From a bacterium (GTDB lineage: Bacteria > Blakebacterota > Blakebacteria > Blakebacterales > Blakebacteraceae), in assembly GCA_025774615.1 (NCBI GenBank), contig JALGVQ010000022.1, positions 1 to 44,382 on the forward strand: a DNA stretch of 44,382 nt. Reading direction: 5' to 3'. The translations under genes were made by a program, and so were the position numbers. Below, in pieces: positions 36,295-44,382 of this stretch. Every line of letters starts with the position of its first letter. The stretch's first letter is position 1. The notes below the pieces were generated by a model. The model ran no database searches. It was given only the letters and a program-made list of their open reading frames with translations, and was not told the DNA's origin.

Positions 36295-36595
36295 TCTCTG
36301 AGGGTATCTCTCCACCCAGGTGATCGGACCAGCGTTCGAACGCGGATGTGAAGATCCGCTCGATCCGGGCAGTGTCCACCGATCCATCCCGACCCTCTTC
36401 GAAGAGAGTCACTGCTCCCCACATCTCATCGAGGTCCTTCTGGTAAACGGTCCTCTCATGAGCCGGGATCTGCAGGGTCTTGCCGGCAAGCCACGATGCC
36501 CGGTCGTACCATTTCACGCCTTCACCCGACAGACGGTCCCGACGAGTCGGCACATCCATCCGGTACGGATTGTTTTCTGGTATGGTCTTTTTCAT
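36287..36595 (-). CDS. Small hypothetical protein
   Basis: 102-aa ORF convergent with ispH; no recognised domain. Placement between genes makes it plausible. Confidence 0.4.
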   Translation of the reverse strand: MKKTIPENNPYRMDVPTRRDRLSGEGVKWYDRASWLAGKTLQIPAHERTVYQKDLDEMWGAVTLFEEGRDGSVDTARIERIFTSAFERWSDHLGGEIPSEIR

Positions 36596-36721
36596 GCCAA
36601 TTAAAATATGTACTGATCATCCACTACTCAAGAGCATCAATATTCCGGTCCCACTCGTATATGAGTATATGAGAAGAGGCGAGAGGAAATCGATTACCGC
36701 GGATCAGAAGGGAGTTACACG

Positions 36722-37141
36722 ATGAGTGCGCACTTCCGGCGCTGGATGGTTGAACTGGGAGCTGAATGTGGTCATGAGGATGTGACAGAAACCGTGCGGG
36801 AAGTAGTAACCGAATCTGGCATCACGACTGGCCTGGTCACGGTGGGGATGGCCGGGTCTACCGGTGCGGTCACGACTATCGAATATGAATCGGGAGTACT
36901 GAAGGATCTGTGGCGGGCGGTCGAACACCTCGCTCCGGCAGACGATGAGTACGCCCACAATCTCAAGTGGGGGGACGGCAACGGTTTCTCGCACGTTCGG
37001 AGTGCCCTGCTGAAAACCAGCCTCTCTATACCGGTCATCGATGGTGAGCTCTATCTGGGAACCTGGCAGCAGATTGCCGTATTCAATTTTGACAATCGCT
37101 CACGTCGACGGGAGGTTTCCGCTGTTGTAGTGGGCGAATAA
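36722..37141 (+). CDS. YjbQ / UPF0047 family protein, second subtype (GSTGAVTTIEYESG)
   Basis: VGMAGSTGAVTTIEYESGVLKDL, YAHNLKWGDGNGFSHVRSALL, LYLGTWQQIAVFNFDNRSRRREV. Confidence 0.85.
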   Translation: MSAHFRRWMVELGAECGHEDVTETVREVVTESGITTGLVTVGMAGSTGAVTTIEYESGVLKDLWRAVEHLAPADDEYAHNLKWGDGNGFSHVRSALLKTSLSIPVIDGELYLGTWQQIAVFNFDNRSRRREVSAVVVGE

Positions 37142-37225
37142 GCCCGCCCTGTCGTTGAAAACCGAAGAAACCGGACTCCACCACTAACCTTTCTCCTTAT
37201 CACACCGTTACACGAACGGAGGGGG

Positions 37226-37825
37226 ATGAGCCTGAACGAACACGACACGAGTGATGAGGGCCTGCTCGGGCAATACCGGGCCGGCCGGGAGGAAGCGTTC
37301 ACGCTCCTCTTCCGTCGGTACAGCCGCCGGCTCTTCGGATATGTCCTGGGGATCGTTCACGACCGGGACCTGGCCGACGATGTCATCCAGAAAGTGTTTG
37401 TGAAGCTCGCCCGACGTCCGGAGGTCTTCCAGCCCCGGGCTTCTTTCTCAAGCTGGATCCATCAGGTAGCGAGGAACGCCGCTCTCGATGCACTCAAGAG
37501 CAGTCGCAGCCGGTTGAAGCGCGAAAGCCGGGATCGCACCTTCGAGGATGAGATCGCTGAACCGGTCGCACCCGTGGATATCCAGCACCCTGGAGAGGGA
37601 ATCAGGAATGACATGATCCGCTCTCTGGTATCCCGGGCGATCGAACGACTGGAAGGTCCGAAGCGGGAGGCACTGGTGTTGAGAGAATACAGCGAACTGA
37701 GTTACTCAGAGATCGCGGAGATCACCGGGAGGTCACTCGCCACGATCAAACAGGACATCTACCAGGCGAGACAGGCTCTTCGGACTGAACTGGCCCCTCA
37801 CCTGGAAAGGATCGACAGCGCATGA
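37226..37825 (+). CDS. ECF-type RNA polymerase sigma factor
   Basis: FTLLFRRYSRRLFGYVLGIVHDRDLADDVIQKVFVKLAR...FSSWIHQVARNAALDALKSSR and LEGPKREALVLREYSELSYSEIAEITGRSLATIKQDIYQARQALR. Confidence 0.93.
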   Translation: MSLNEHDTSDEGLLGQYRAGREEAFTLLFRRYSRRLFGYVLGIVHDRDLADDVIQKVFVKLARRPEVFQPRASFSSWIHQVARNAALDALKSSRSRLKRESRDRTFEDEIAEPVAPVDIQHPGEGIRNDMIRSLVSRAIERLEGPKREALVLREYSELSYSEIAEITGRSLATIKQDIYQARQALRTELAPHLERIDSA

Positions 37826-38586
37826 GTCACGATCTCTGGAAAGAGCTGAGCAGCCGTTACCGTGATGGAGATCTCGATGCCTCTGAGGTCGAACAGTTCG
37901 AAGAGCATCTGAACGGTTGCGCCGAATGCCGGGAACTGGTTCAGCTCGATGCCCTGATTGCCGGGAGTCTGGCCGCAGCCATGGATGCCGCGTATCCGGT
38001 GGAACTGGAGTCGAAGGTGCTCGCGCTCATGGAGAAGGAACCGTGGTACTCCAGAGCAGCCTCCTGGCTGCGCCATGGGGAGCTTCGCATGCCGGCCCCG
38101 GTCGCGGTTGCGGCCACTCTGGTTCTGATCGTTCTCGGAACGCTCGCTCTCCAGCCGGGTGATACATCGATATCAGAGGGGAGCGATCGTGAGATCCTTT
38201 CCCTGTCACCTGATACCGGATCGGGTTGGATCGACGCCGAGGCAGCGGGACAGGAAGTAAGATCTCTGCTCCGCCGGACCCGTACACTCCTGCTTGCCCT
38301 CTCGACTGCGGTTCCTGATGAGGATGGCACGTACCATCTCGAGGCTGAAGAGGCGCTCAGTCGTGACCTCATCCACGAGATCCGCATGCTGGAAGCCGGT
38401 GCGACTCCTGATGACGATACCGACATCATCACACTCGTACGGGATCTTGAGCTCATACTCCTCGATGTATCCACCTGGGAGGGGGAGGCAGACTCCGACC
38501 GACTGGCCCTCCTGCAGGACGGGATCAGCGAGCGGTCGCTGATCTATAGAGTTTCGACATTCGAACCCCGATCCGGCGACAACTGA
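37822..38586 (+). CDS. Anti-sigma factor with zinc-finger (zf-HC2-like) N-terminus and one TM segment
   Basis: DGDLDASEVEQFEEHLNGCAECRELVQLDALI plus hydrophobic APVAVAATLVLIVLGTLAL; 4-bp overlap with the sigma gene. Confidence 0.85.
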   Translation: MSHDLWKELSSRYRDGDLDASEVEQFEEHLNGCAECRELVQLDALIAGSLAAAMDAAYPVELESKVLALMEKEPWYSRAASWLRHGELRMPAPVAVAATLVLIVLGTLALQPGDTSISEGSDREILSLSPDTGSGWIDAEAAGQEVRSLLRRTRTLLLALSTAVPDEDGTYHLEAEEALSRDLIHEIRMLEAGATPDDDTDIITLVRDLELILLDVSTWEGEADSDRLALLQDGISERSLIYRVSTFEPRSGDN

Positions 38587-38653
38587 ACATGGTTGCAGCC
38601 GACCGGTTCATCTTTTCGGCCCTGAGAGGGCCGGATGGAGAAGGAGAAGGAAG

Positions 38654-40879
38654 ATGAAGTCAGTTCTGTGGTTTGTGGGAGGATTCATCGTCACGGTCAT
38701 CAGCGGCGCGGGAATGAATGTCCCGACGCTCGAACCCGCGGGTGCGCCCGGGATCATGTCACACCCGGTAGAGGTTGCTGCCATACAGGATCCGGGAAAG
38801 GTCCGGCCGCCTGATGTCCGTATCCAGCAGGAGATCGGGGAAGCCATGCGCCTGGCCGAACTGGCCATCCAGGAGATCGACCTCGAGCAGCTGCAGATTC
38901 AGGCGCAGTTGATGCTTGATGAACTCGATATCGGGATGCTGCAGGAGGAGTGGCTGGACGATCTCGACTTCGCATTCGATGAGCTCCAGCTCCAGGAGCT
39001 GGACTTTCCGCTTCCTGCGTGGCCCGATTTTCCCGATTTTCAGGGTGAGATCTTTCACGACTTACCATTCCCTCCGATGCCTCCGATGCCTGATTTCCAT
39101 TACCCTGACTTCTATGAATTCGAGATGGCGGAACTGTGGGACTACGAGTTCGAGATGCCCGAGATCGAGTTCGAATTCCCTGAAATCGACTTCCCGTCCA
39201 TGGCTCCCTTCGCCGGTCGACGTGGCCGGAGCGGTATGCTCGTACTGCTGGAGATGACCTACCAGCAGCAGGGGGATCCGGGACTGGCGCTCTACAACGA
39301 GGCCAAGACACTCCTCTTCGATGAGAAGTATCAGGAAGCGCGGCAGAAGTTCATGGACCTGGCTGTCCGGTTCGCGCAGTCGGTCTATGTGGATGATTCG
39401 CTCTTCTGGGCTGCCTGGGCGCAGGAACACATGCGGGGCCAGACAGAACAGGCCTTTCAGGCGTACCAGGAATTCCTCAACCGCTACGCCGAGAGCCCCT
39501 TCGTGACCCACGCCCGGACCAGCATGGTCAAACTGGCTGGTGAGCTCTACCGGCAGGGGATGGAGCAGTACAAGCAGTACATCGAGGATGCGCGGGATAA
39601 CAGTGAAGAGGATATCCGGCTCTATGCGCTCAACGCGCTGGCCCGGCAGGAGGGCGCCGATATCGTCTCTATCGTGCAGGGAGTCCTGGCTGACGGATCG
39701 GCCTCTTCCCGACTGAAGCGTGAGTCGGTGGACCTTCTGCGCCGGGATGACAGTCCGCTTGCCGTACAGGCCCTGGAGACAGCCGCGCGTGAGCACGCAG
39801 ATCCCGAGGTCCGCGTGCGGGCGATCAGTGCACTCGGGCACCGGGAAGAGAGTGGCGGCTTCGAGGCACTGATGCGTCTGTATGGAAACGAGCAGAGCGT
39901 CAACGCCCGCCGGTACATCGTGGAGGCGACCGGACGGTTCCGGGAAACCGACTGGGCGGCCGACGCGGTGGAGTTCCTCTCCCGGGTGGCCCGCGATGAC
40001 GACAACGAGGATGTCCGTGATCGGGCTCTCTCGGTGCTGACGAATTTCGACAGTACACTATCGATGCCGCACCTGACAGGTCTGCTCGACAGCATGTCAG
40101 ATGTCGATACGCGCCGGACGGTCCTCTCGGTGATCTCGCGCAGTGATGACCCCCGCAGGATCCCGATCCTGGTCGAAGAGATACGCAGTGGTTCGGATGA
40201 GCGTACCCGACGCGCCGCGGTCAGCTATCTGGGAAGAATCGAAGGACCGGAAGCGCTCGATGCACTCATCGGGATCGCCAACTCGAATGTCACCGAGGCA
40301 GTCCGGGTGACGGCGGTGGATGAGATCGGCGACTATGAGGGGAGCAAGGCAGCCGAGGCGCTCGTCGCGATCGCGAGAGGCAGCGCTCCGACCGCGGTCC
40401 GGCGTGAGGCGCTCGATGAACTGGGCAATCGCAGGACTTCCGACTCCTTCGCTGTTCTGCGGGACATCGCCCTCGGACAGGATGAGATGGCAATGAGGGG
40501 AAGAGCGCTGTCTGAATTGCGCGGCTGGGGAGCGGAATCCGCTCCGGTATTCGAACAGATCGCCCTCAACGACCCCGAACAGGATATGCGAAGGGAAGCA
40601 GTGTCCGCACTCGGTCGTCTGGAGGAGGGAGCCGGGTGGGATTCACTCGTGAAGATCTTCCAGAACAGCGAGGATACACGGATCAGGTCGGCCGTGGTCG
40701 ACTTCATGTGGCGGATCAACGATGCGAACAGTCTCGACACGATCATCCAGGCAGCCAAGACGGACGCCGACCCCGATGTGCGCCGTCGCGCCGTGCAGAT
40801 CCTGGGACGAAGCGAAGATCCGAAGGCGAAACAGGCACTGCGCGATATCCTCAATATTCCCCCCATGGAGGTGCGCTGA
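38654..40879 (+). CDS. HEAT-repeat protein with TPR-like segment and an acidic/aromatic/proline-rich N-terminal region
   Basis: Repeated units such as DPEVRVRAISALGHREESGGFEALMRLYGNEQSVNARRYIVEATGRF; N-terminal signal/TM; LYNEAKTLLFDEKYQEARQKFMDLAVRF resembles TPR. Confidence 0.8.
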   Translation: MKSVLWFVGGFIVTVISGAGMNVPTLEPAGAPGIMSHPVEVAAIQDPGKVRPPDVRIQQEIGEAMRLAELAIQEIDLEQLQIQAQLMLDELDIGMLQEEWLDDLDFAFDELQLQELDFPLPAWPDFPDFQGEIFHDLPFPPMPPMPDFHYPDFYEFEMAELWDYEFEMPEIEFEFPEIDFPSMAPFAGRRGRSGMLVLLEMTYQQQGDPGLALYNEAKTLLFDEKYQEARQKFMDLAVRFAQSVYVDDSLFWAAWAQEHMRGQTEQAFQAYQEFLNRYAESPFVTHARTSMVKLAGELYRQGMEQYKQYIEDARDNSEEDIRLYALNALARQEGADIVSIVQGVLADGSASSRLKRESVDLLRRDDSPLAVQALETAAREHADPEVRVRAISALGHREESGGFEALMRLYGNEQSVNARRYIVEATGRFRETDWAADAVEFLSRVARDDDNEDVRDRALSVLTNFDSTLSMPHLTGLLDSMSDVDTRRTVLSVISRSDDPRRIPILVEEIRSGSDERTRRAAVSYLGRIEGPEALDALIGIANSNVTEAVRVTAVDEIGDYEGSKAAEALVAIARGSAPTAVRREALDELGNRRTSDSFAVLRDIALGQDEMAMRGRALSELRGWGAESAPVFEQIALNDPEQDMRREAVSALGRLEEGAGWDSLVKIFQNSEDTRIRSAVVDFMWRINDANSLDTIIQAAKTDADPDVRRRAVQILGRSEDPKAKQALRDILNIPPMEVR

Positions 40880-40880
40880 G

Positions 40881-42245
40881 ATGCGGGCCCGTCCGGTAAC
40901 CAGACATCTGGCTCTTCCGGTATTGCTCTTCATCCTGGCCATCCCCGGAACCGGGTACGGACAGGTAGAGGACCTCACCAGGGAAGCCGGAAGCCTGTCG
41001 GCACTGATCGGGACCGCGCTCGAAAGCGCAGGACGGATGCAGCAGGACGACCGGTTCTCTATCGCCTTCAGATTCGATGGGCTGGTGCCCTCAGATGCCC
41101 ATGCCGGCGGAGGTGGATCGATGGTCATCACCCGGTCTGACGGATGGATGATGACCGGTCTCGGAGGGATCGTATCTCTTGCCGATCCCTGGGGCAGGCC
41201 GGGGGCCGGTGAACAGGTGCTCGATCTTGCGACCATGACCATGACCGCGCCCGATCCCGATCCGGTACTCGAACAGAGACGGCTCCTCTGTCTCCTGCAC
41301 GGTCGGGCCGCCGGACGGGAGGGCACGAAGATCAGCGGCCTGAGTATCCGTCTGGCCGAAGGCCGTATGGGCATGCATGAGCGCAGGCTTCTCTGGCTTG
41401 GCAGCGCTGCCACCCGGGAGATCACCACGTGGGCAGGTGATCAGATGGCCTCTCTCGATCCCCGTCGTGACAGTGGATTACGGGAGGACCTCGTGGGATT
41501 GCTGAGTCTCATGCCTGAAGGGAATGACGTGGTGTCGATGCTGGCACAATACGCCTCGGAAGATGAAGGCGAGGATGTGCGGCACCGGGCGATCTCCTGG
41601 TTGGGGAATCGACCGGAGAATACCTCTCCCCGGCTGGCATCGATTTTCGCCGGTGCGGAGGAACCGGGAGACAGGGCGAGAGTGCTCAGAGCGATCGCGG
41701 GCAGAGAGGGGCCGGCGAGCAGAGAACTGCTGACCCTTACGGTGCTGGATGGTGATGAATCAGAAGAGGTCCGCGTCACGGCACTCGCATACCTCAACCG
41801 CTTCGAAGACAGGGAAATGGATGCTCTGCTTGAGGACCTTCTATCCGATCCGGAGGTCGGGATCCGACGTCGGGTCGTATCGCTCTGGGAGGAGAGGGAT
41901 GCAAGGCGGGCGGTTCCTCTGCTTGAACGGGTAGCGCTCGGCGATAGTGAGCGGCGGGTTCAGGAGGCCGCGGTCTCGAGTCTTGGGGATATAACCGATA
42001 CCTCGGCCGCTCAGGCACTCGCCAGGATCTTCGACCGTTCGGAGGATGAGCGTATCAGGATGACTGCGCTCAGACAGCGACTGGAAAAGATGGACGCCGA
42101 CAGCGAGAGGATCACCTGGCTCGAGCAGTTGGCGCGCGGAGATGCCTCCTTCGAAGTCAGGAAGGAAGCAGTCCGGCAACTGGGCCGGATCGAAGATCCC
42201 GCGGCTCGACAGGCATTACGGCGATTACTCGACGTCGGCCGATAG
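40881..42245 (+). CDS. Secreted HEAT-repeat protein
   Basis: Start at MRARPVTRHLALPVLLFILAIPGTGYGQ (signal peptide; track ORF begins earlier at 40722). Repeats such as DEGEDVRHRAISWLGNRPE and DASFEVRKEAVRQLGRIEDPAARQALRRLL. Confidence 0.8.
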   Translation: MRARPVTRHLALPVLLFILAIPGTGYGQVEDLTREAGSLSALIGTALESAGRMQQDDRFSIAFRFDGLVPSDAHAGGGGSMVITRSDGWMMTGLGGIVSLADPWGRPGAGEQVLDLATMTMTAPDPDPVLEQRRLLCLLHGRAAGREGTKISGLSIRLAEGRMGMHERRLLWLGSAATREITTWAGDQMASLDPRRDSGLREDLVGLLSLMPEGNDVVSMLAQYASEDEGEDVRHRAISWLGNRPENTSPRLASIFAGAEEPGDRARVLRAIAGREGPASRELLTLTVLDGDESEEVRVTALAYLNRFEDREMDALLEDLLSDPEVGIRRRVVSLWEERDARRAVPLLERVALGDSERRVQEAAVSSLGDITDTSAAQALARIFDRSEDERIRMTALRQRLEKMDADSERITWLEQLARGDASFEVRKEAVRQLGRIEDPAARQALRRLLDVGR

Positions 42246-42274
42246 CTGGTTAAACATCCCCCCGGCCGATGGGA

Positions 42275-42307
42275 CGCCCCCGGCGCTTACCGCGAAGGGG
42301 GCGTTTT
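42275..42307 (+). terminator. Rho-independent terminator after the HEAT operon
   Basis: CGCCCCC (42275-42281) / GGGGGCG (42297-42303) stem followed by TTTT. Confidence 0.65.
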
Positions 42308-42352
42308 ATTAGTAGTGCTAATAAATTCGGATATATTGGTCCGATTATCTTG

Positions 42353-42381
42353 TTGACGTCCTAATTATATATGGGTGATAC
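42353..42381 (+). promoter_or_regulatory. Candidate promoter upstream of dsrC-like gene
   Basis: TTGACG (42353-42358), 17-nt spacer, TGATAC (42376-42381) in AT-rich intergenic DNA. Confidence 0.4.
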
Positions 42382-42453
42382 TCGCTGATAATTAAATACG
42401 ACCGGAATATACGACTTTTTGTATGGAGCGGTCATTGCGAGAGGGAGGCCCAT

Positions 42454-42768
42454 ATGGACATCGAGACTCCCAGCACGCGCGACTTCGAAGATGCCGATGG
42501 ATTCTTGAAGGAATTATCAAATTGGACCCGGGATATTGCTCTGGAACTTGCAGAGCGTAACGATCTCGGACCGATCACCGACGATCACTGGACCGTGATC
42601 GATTATGTACAGGCGTATTACAAGGAACATCACCAGGGCCCACCGATTGTAAAGATCGGCCAGGAAACAGGATTCTCTTACAGCTACATCTGCGAGATGT
42701 TCCCCTGTGGTGTTGCTCGGGGTGCCTACCGTCTGGCGGGACTACCGAGACCATTCGGGTGCCTTTGA
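42454..42768 (+). CDS. dsrC: DsrC/TusE family sulfur-carrier protein
   Basis: DDHWTVIDYVQAYYKEHHQGPPIVKIGQETGFSYSYICEMFPCGVARGAYRLAGLPRPFGCL: DsrC/TusE fold signature with terminal GC-X. Confidence 0.88.
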   Translation: MDIETPSTRDFEDADGFLKELSNWTRDIALELAERNDLGPITDDHWTVIDYVQAYYKEHHQGPPIVKIGQETGFSYSYICEMFPCGVARGAYRLAGLPRPFGCL

Positions 42769-42852
42769 CTTTTCCCGAATAGCCGTGGGATGGGACAACC
42801 TGATATCTGCAGCACATTGCTGCGAAACTCCATCTGACAGGAGGACAGAACG

Positions 42853-43551
42853 TTGAATACGTTCCTCTTCATTTTTCTGCCTTATCTGACCGTGATCGTC
42901 TTCATAGGCGGAATAGCGTTCCGCTTGACTGTCTGGAGGAAGACTCCGTCGCCGGGAAGAATGACACTGTTCCCTGCACCATCGAAGGGAGCTGGTACCT
43001 TCTGGGGTGTTGTGAGGGAATCCTTCCTTTTCAGCAGTCTTTTCAAGGGAGACAGGACGTTCTGGGGATTTGCCTGGGTGTTCCACGTGGCTCTCCTGCT
43101 GATCTTCGTAGGCCACGTCCGGGTCTTCACCGATTTTCCCGCACTCTGGGCGGCACTGAACATCGATGCTGATACCATGAGCGCCACCTTCGGTGGGATT
43201 GCGGGTGTCATTATTGCTTTGACTGCACTGGTCCTTCTGGTGCGGCGAATCGGGATCGTGCGGGTCCGGGAGATCACCAATTCAACTGATTTTTTCGCAC
43301 TCATCCTGATACTCGCCATTCTCCTGACAGGCAACATGATGAGATTCGGTGAACATTTCGATCTGGAGCTGACGAGGACCTATTTTTCACAGCTCATGAC
43401 GCTCTCGTTCACAGGGATTGAGATTCCACTGAGTGGCATATTCCGGGTGCACTTCCTTCTGGCACAACTTCTGATCATCTACATCCCATTCAGCAAGATC
43501 ATGCACCTTGGCGGGATATTCTTCACGCAAACCCTGGTACAGAGATCGTAA
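42853..43551 (+). CDS. dsrM: DsrM/NarI-like membrane cytochrome b subunit
   Basis: FRLTVWRKTPSPGRMTLFPAPSKG...FWGFAWVFHVALLLIFVGHVRVF...FRVHFLLAQLLIIYIPFSKIMHLGGIFFTQ as in the nitrate-reductase-gamma/DsrM family. Confidence 0.8.
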   Translation: MNTFLFIFLPYLTVIVFIGGIAFRLTVWRKTPSPGRMTLFPAPSKGAGTFWGVVRESFLFSSLFKGDRTFWGFAWVFHVALLLIFVGHVRVFTDFPALWAALNIDADTMSATFGGIAGVIIALTALVLLVRRIGIVRVREITNSTDFFALILILAILLTGNMMRFGEHFDLELTRTYFSQLMTLSFTGIEIPLSGIFRVHFLLAQLLIIYIPFSKIMHLGGIFFTQTLVQRS

Positions 43552-43565
43552 AGGAGACTTCAGTC

Positions 43566-44382
43566 GTGGAAACCAATGTCAATGTAGAGACTGCCGGAAT
43601 GACTGTTGATGAGCAGAAGACTGAAGAATCATCCAGGATGAGCGCGGAGGAGCTGAAAAAAGAGGTCACAGATCGCATCAACGCGATCAGCAATGGCCCC
43701 CTGGCAATGAAGCTGTACATGGACACCTGTGTGAGGTGTGGTACGTGCTCCTCAGTATGCCCCATCTACTATGGTGAGCCGGAGAAATTCCGCAATCCAG
43801 TCGCGCGATCAGATCTCATCAGAAGCGTCTACAAGAAATACAATACCACATCGGGGAAGCTCCTCGGGTCTCTGGTTGGTGCCGAGGACTTCAACGGCGA
43901 CATGGAGGAGTTCGTCCGGGCATTCTACGAGTGTACCGGATGCCGGAGATGCGCGACCTACTGTCCCATGGGGATCGACAACTCTGTTCTCACCCGGAAG
44001 GGACGGGGGATCGCGGACGCGCTCGGTTACACACCTGATACAATGGCACGGGTGGTCAAGGTATCGCTTGAGACCCATAACACCGATGGCGCGTCTCCGA
44101 AAGCATTCATGGGAGCGATCGATTTTCTGGAAGAGGAGATGGAGGATGAGCACGGGTTCGAGATCAAGATCCCCGTGGACGTGAAAGGCGCCGACTATTT
44201 CTACGTTCCTCCTTCAGGTGATGTTCTGGTGAATCCGGAAGCGACGACCGGGATTGCCAAAGTGTTCTACGTGCTGGGGATGCAGGACAGATGGACGATG
44301 AGTTCCAAATGCTTCGATGGTGCGAACTACGGTCTCTTCACCGGCAACGATGTCGACATGAAGGCAGACAACAAGCCGTATG
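43566..44382 (+). CDS. dsrK: DsrK/HdrD-like Fe-S protein, 3' end beyond the window; not in the ORF track
   Basis: GTG start at 43566 with AAGGAG upstream; open to the window end. METNVNVETAGMTVDEQ...LYMDTCVRCGTCSSVCPIYYGEPEKFRNPVARSDLIR...FYECTGCRRCATYCPMGIDNS: two 4Fe-4S motifs. Confidence 0.88.
   Translation, partial: METNVNVETAGMTVDEQKTEESSRMSAEELKKEVTDRINAISNGPLAMKLYMDTCVRCGTCSSVCPIYYGEPEKFRNPVARSDLIRSVYKKYNTTSGKLLGSLVGAEDFNGDMEEFVRAFYECTGCRRCATYCPMGIDNSVLTRKGRGIADALGYTPDTMARVVKVSLETHNTDGASPKAFMGAIDFLEEEMEDEHGFEIKIPVDVKGADYFYVPPSGDVLVNPEATTGIAKVFYVLGMQDRWTMSSKCFDGANYGLFTGNDVDMKADNKPY

Noticed and set aside
34879-36387. 502-aa minus-strand ORF across ispH
   Set aside because: Antisense to an unmistakable IspH; GC-rich codon bias creates long shadow ORFs. 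Its translation has no recognisable motif.
40643-41428. 261-aa minus-strand ORF over the HEAT genes
   Set aside because: Opposite a continuous pair of repeat-protein genes; arginine/serine-rich shadow.
39600-42245. Repetitive sequence in the HEAT genes as a possible DNA repeat array
   Set aside because: Similarity is at the protein level (HEAT units) and not regularly spaced identical DNA; no CRISPR-like spacers.

Overview
The window is 44.4 kb of dense bacterial chromosome, apparently from a Gram-negative, FCB/Gemmatimonadota-like metagenomic lineage (taxonomic guess only). No rRNA, tRNA, CRISPR array or transposase was recognised. Main content, left to right: 3' part of an S9 peptidase; an AT-rich AbiEi-like/nucleotidyltransferase toxin-antitoxin-type pair behind a concentric nested-dyad operator; a tight minus-strand four-gene cluster (alpha-oxoamine synthase, UbiA-family prenyltransferase, DAGK-family lipid kinase, ThiL-like ATPase); two lipoproteins and a YjbQ protein; a korABC operon ending in an unusual tandem GlnD-like nucleotidyltransferase; an ECF sigma remnant in frame with an upstream winged-helix regulator across one TGA; a LolA/ABC (MacB/LolCDE-like) cluster with a broken permease; a tandem-receiver protein with a second ABC system; two small secreted paralogs, one frameshifted; mrfA/mrfB-like DNA repair genes; three amidohydrolases, two without the HxH metal motif; a long-form IspH; a second YjbQ subtype; an ECF sigma/anti-sigma/HEAT/HEAT operon; and dsrC-dsrM-dsrK-like genes at the right edge, where DsrC has a displaced cysteine and DsrK is absent from the ORF track. 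Most unusual: (1) the korABC + tandem nucleotidyltransferase operon, (2) the oxoamine synthase/UbiA/lipid kinase/ThiL-like cluster, (3) the nested TA operator, (4) the wHTH-TGA-sigma locus, (5) the DsrC variant next to DsrMK. All family calls come from reading motifs by eye; no database search was run.
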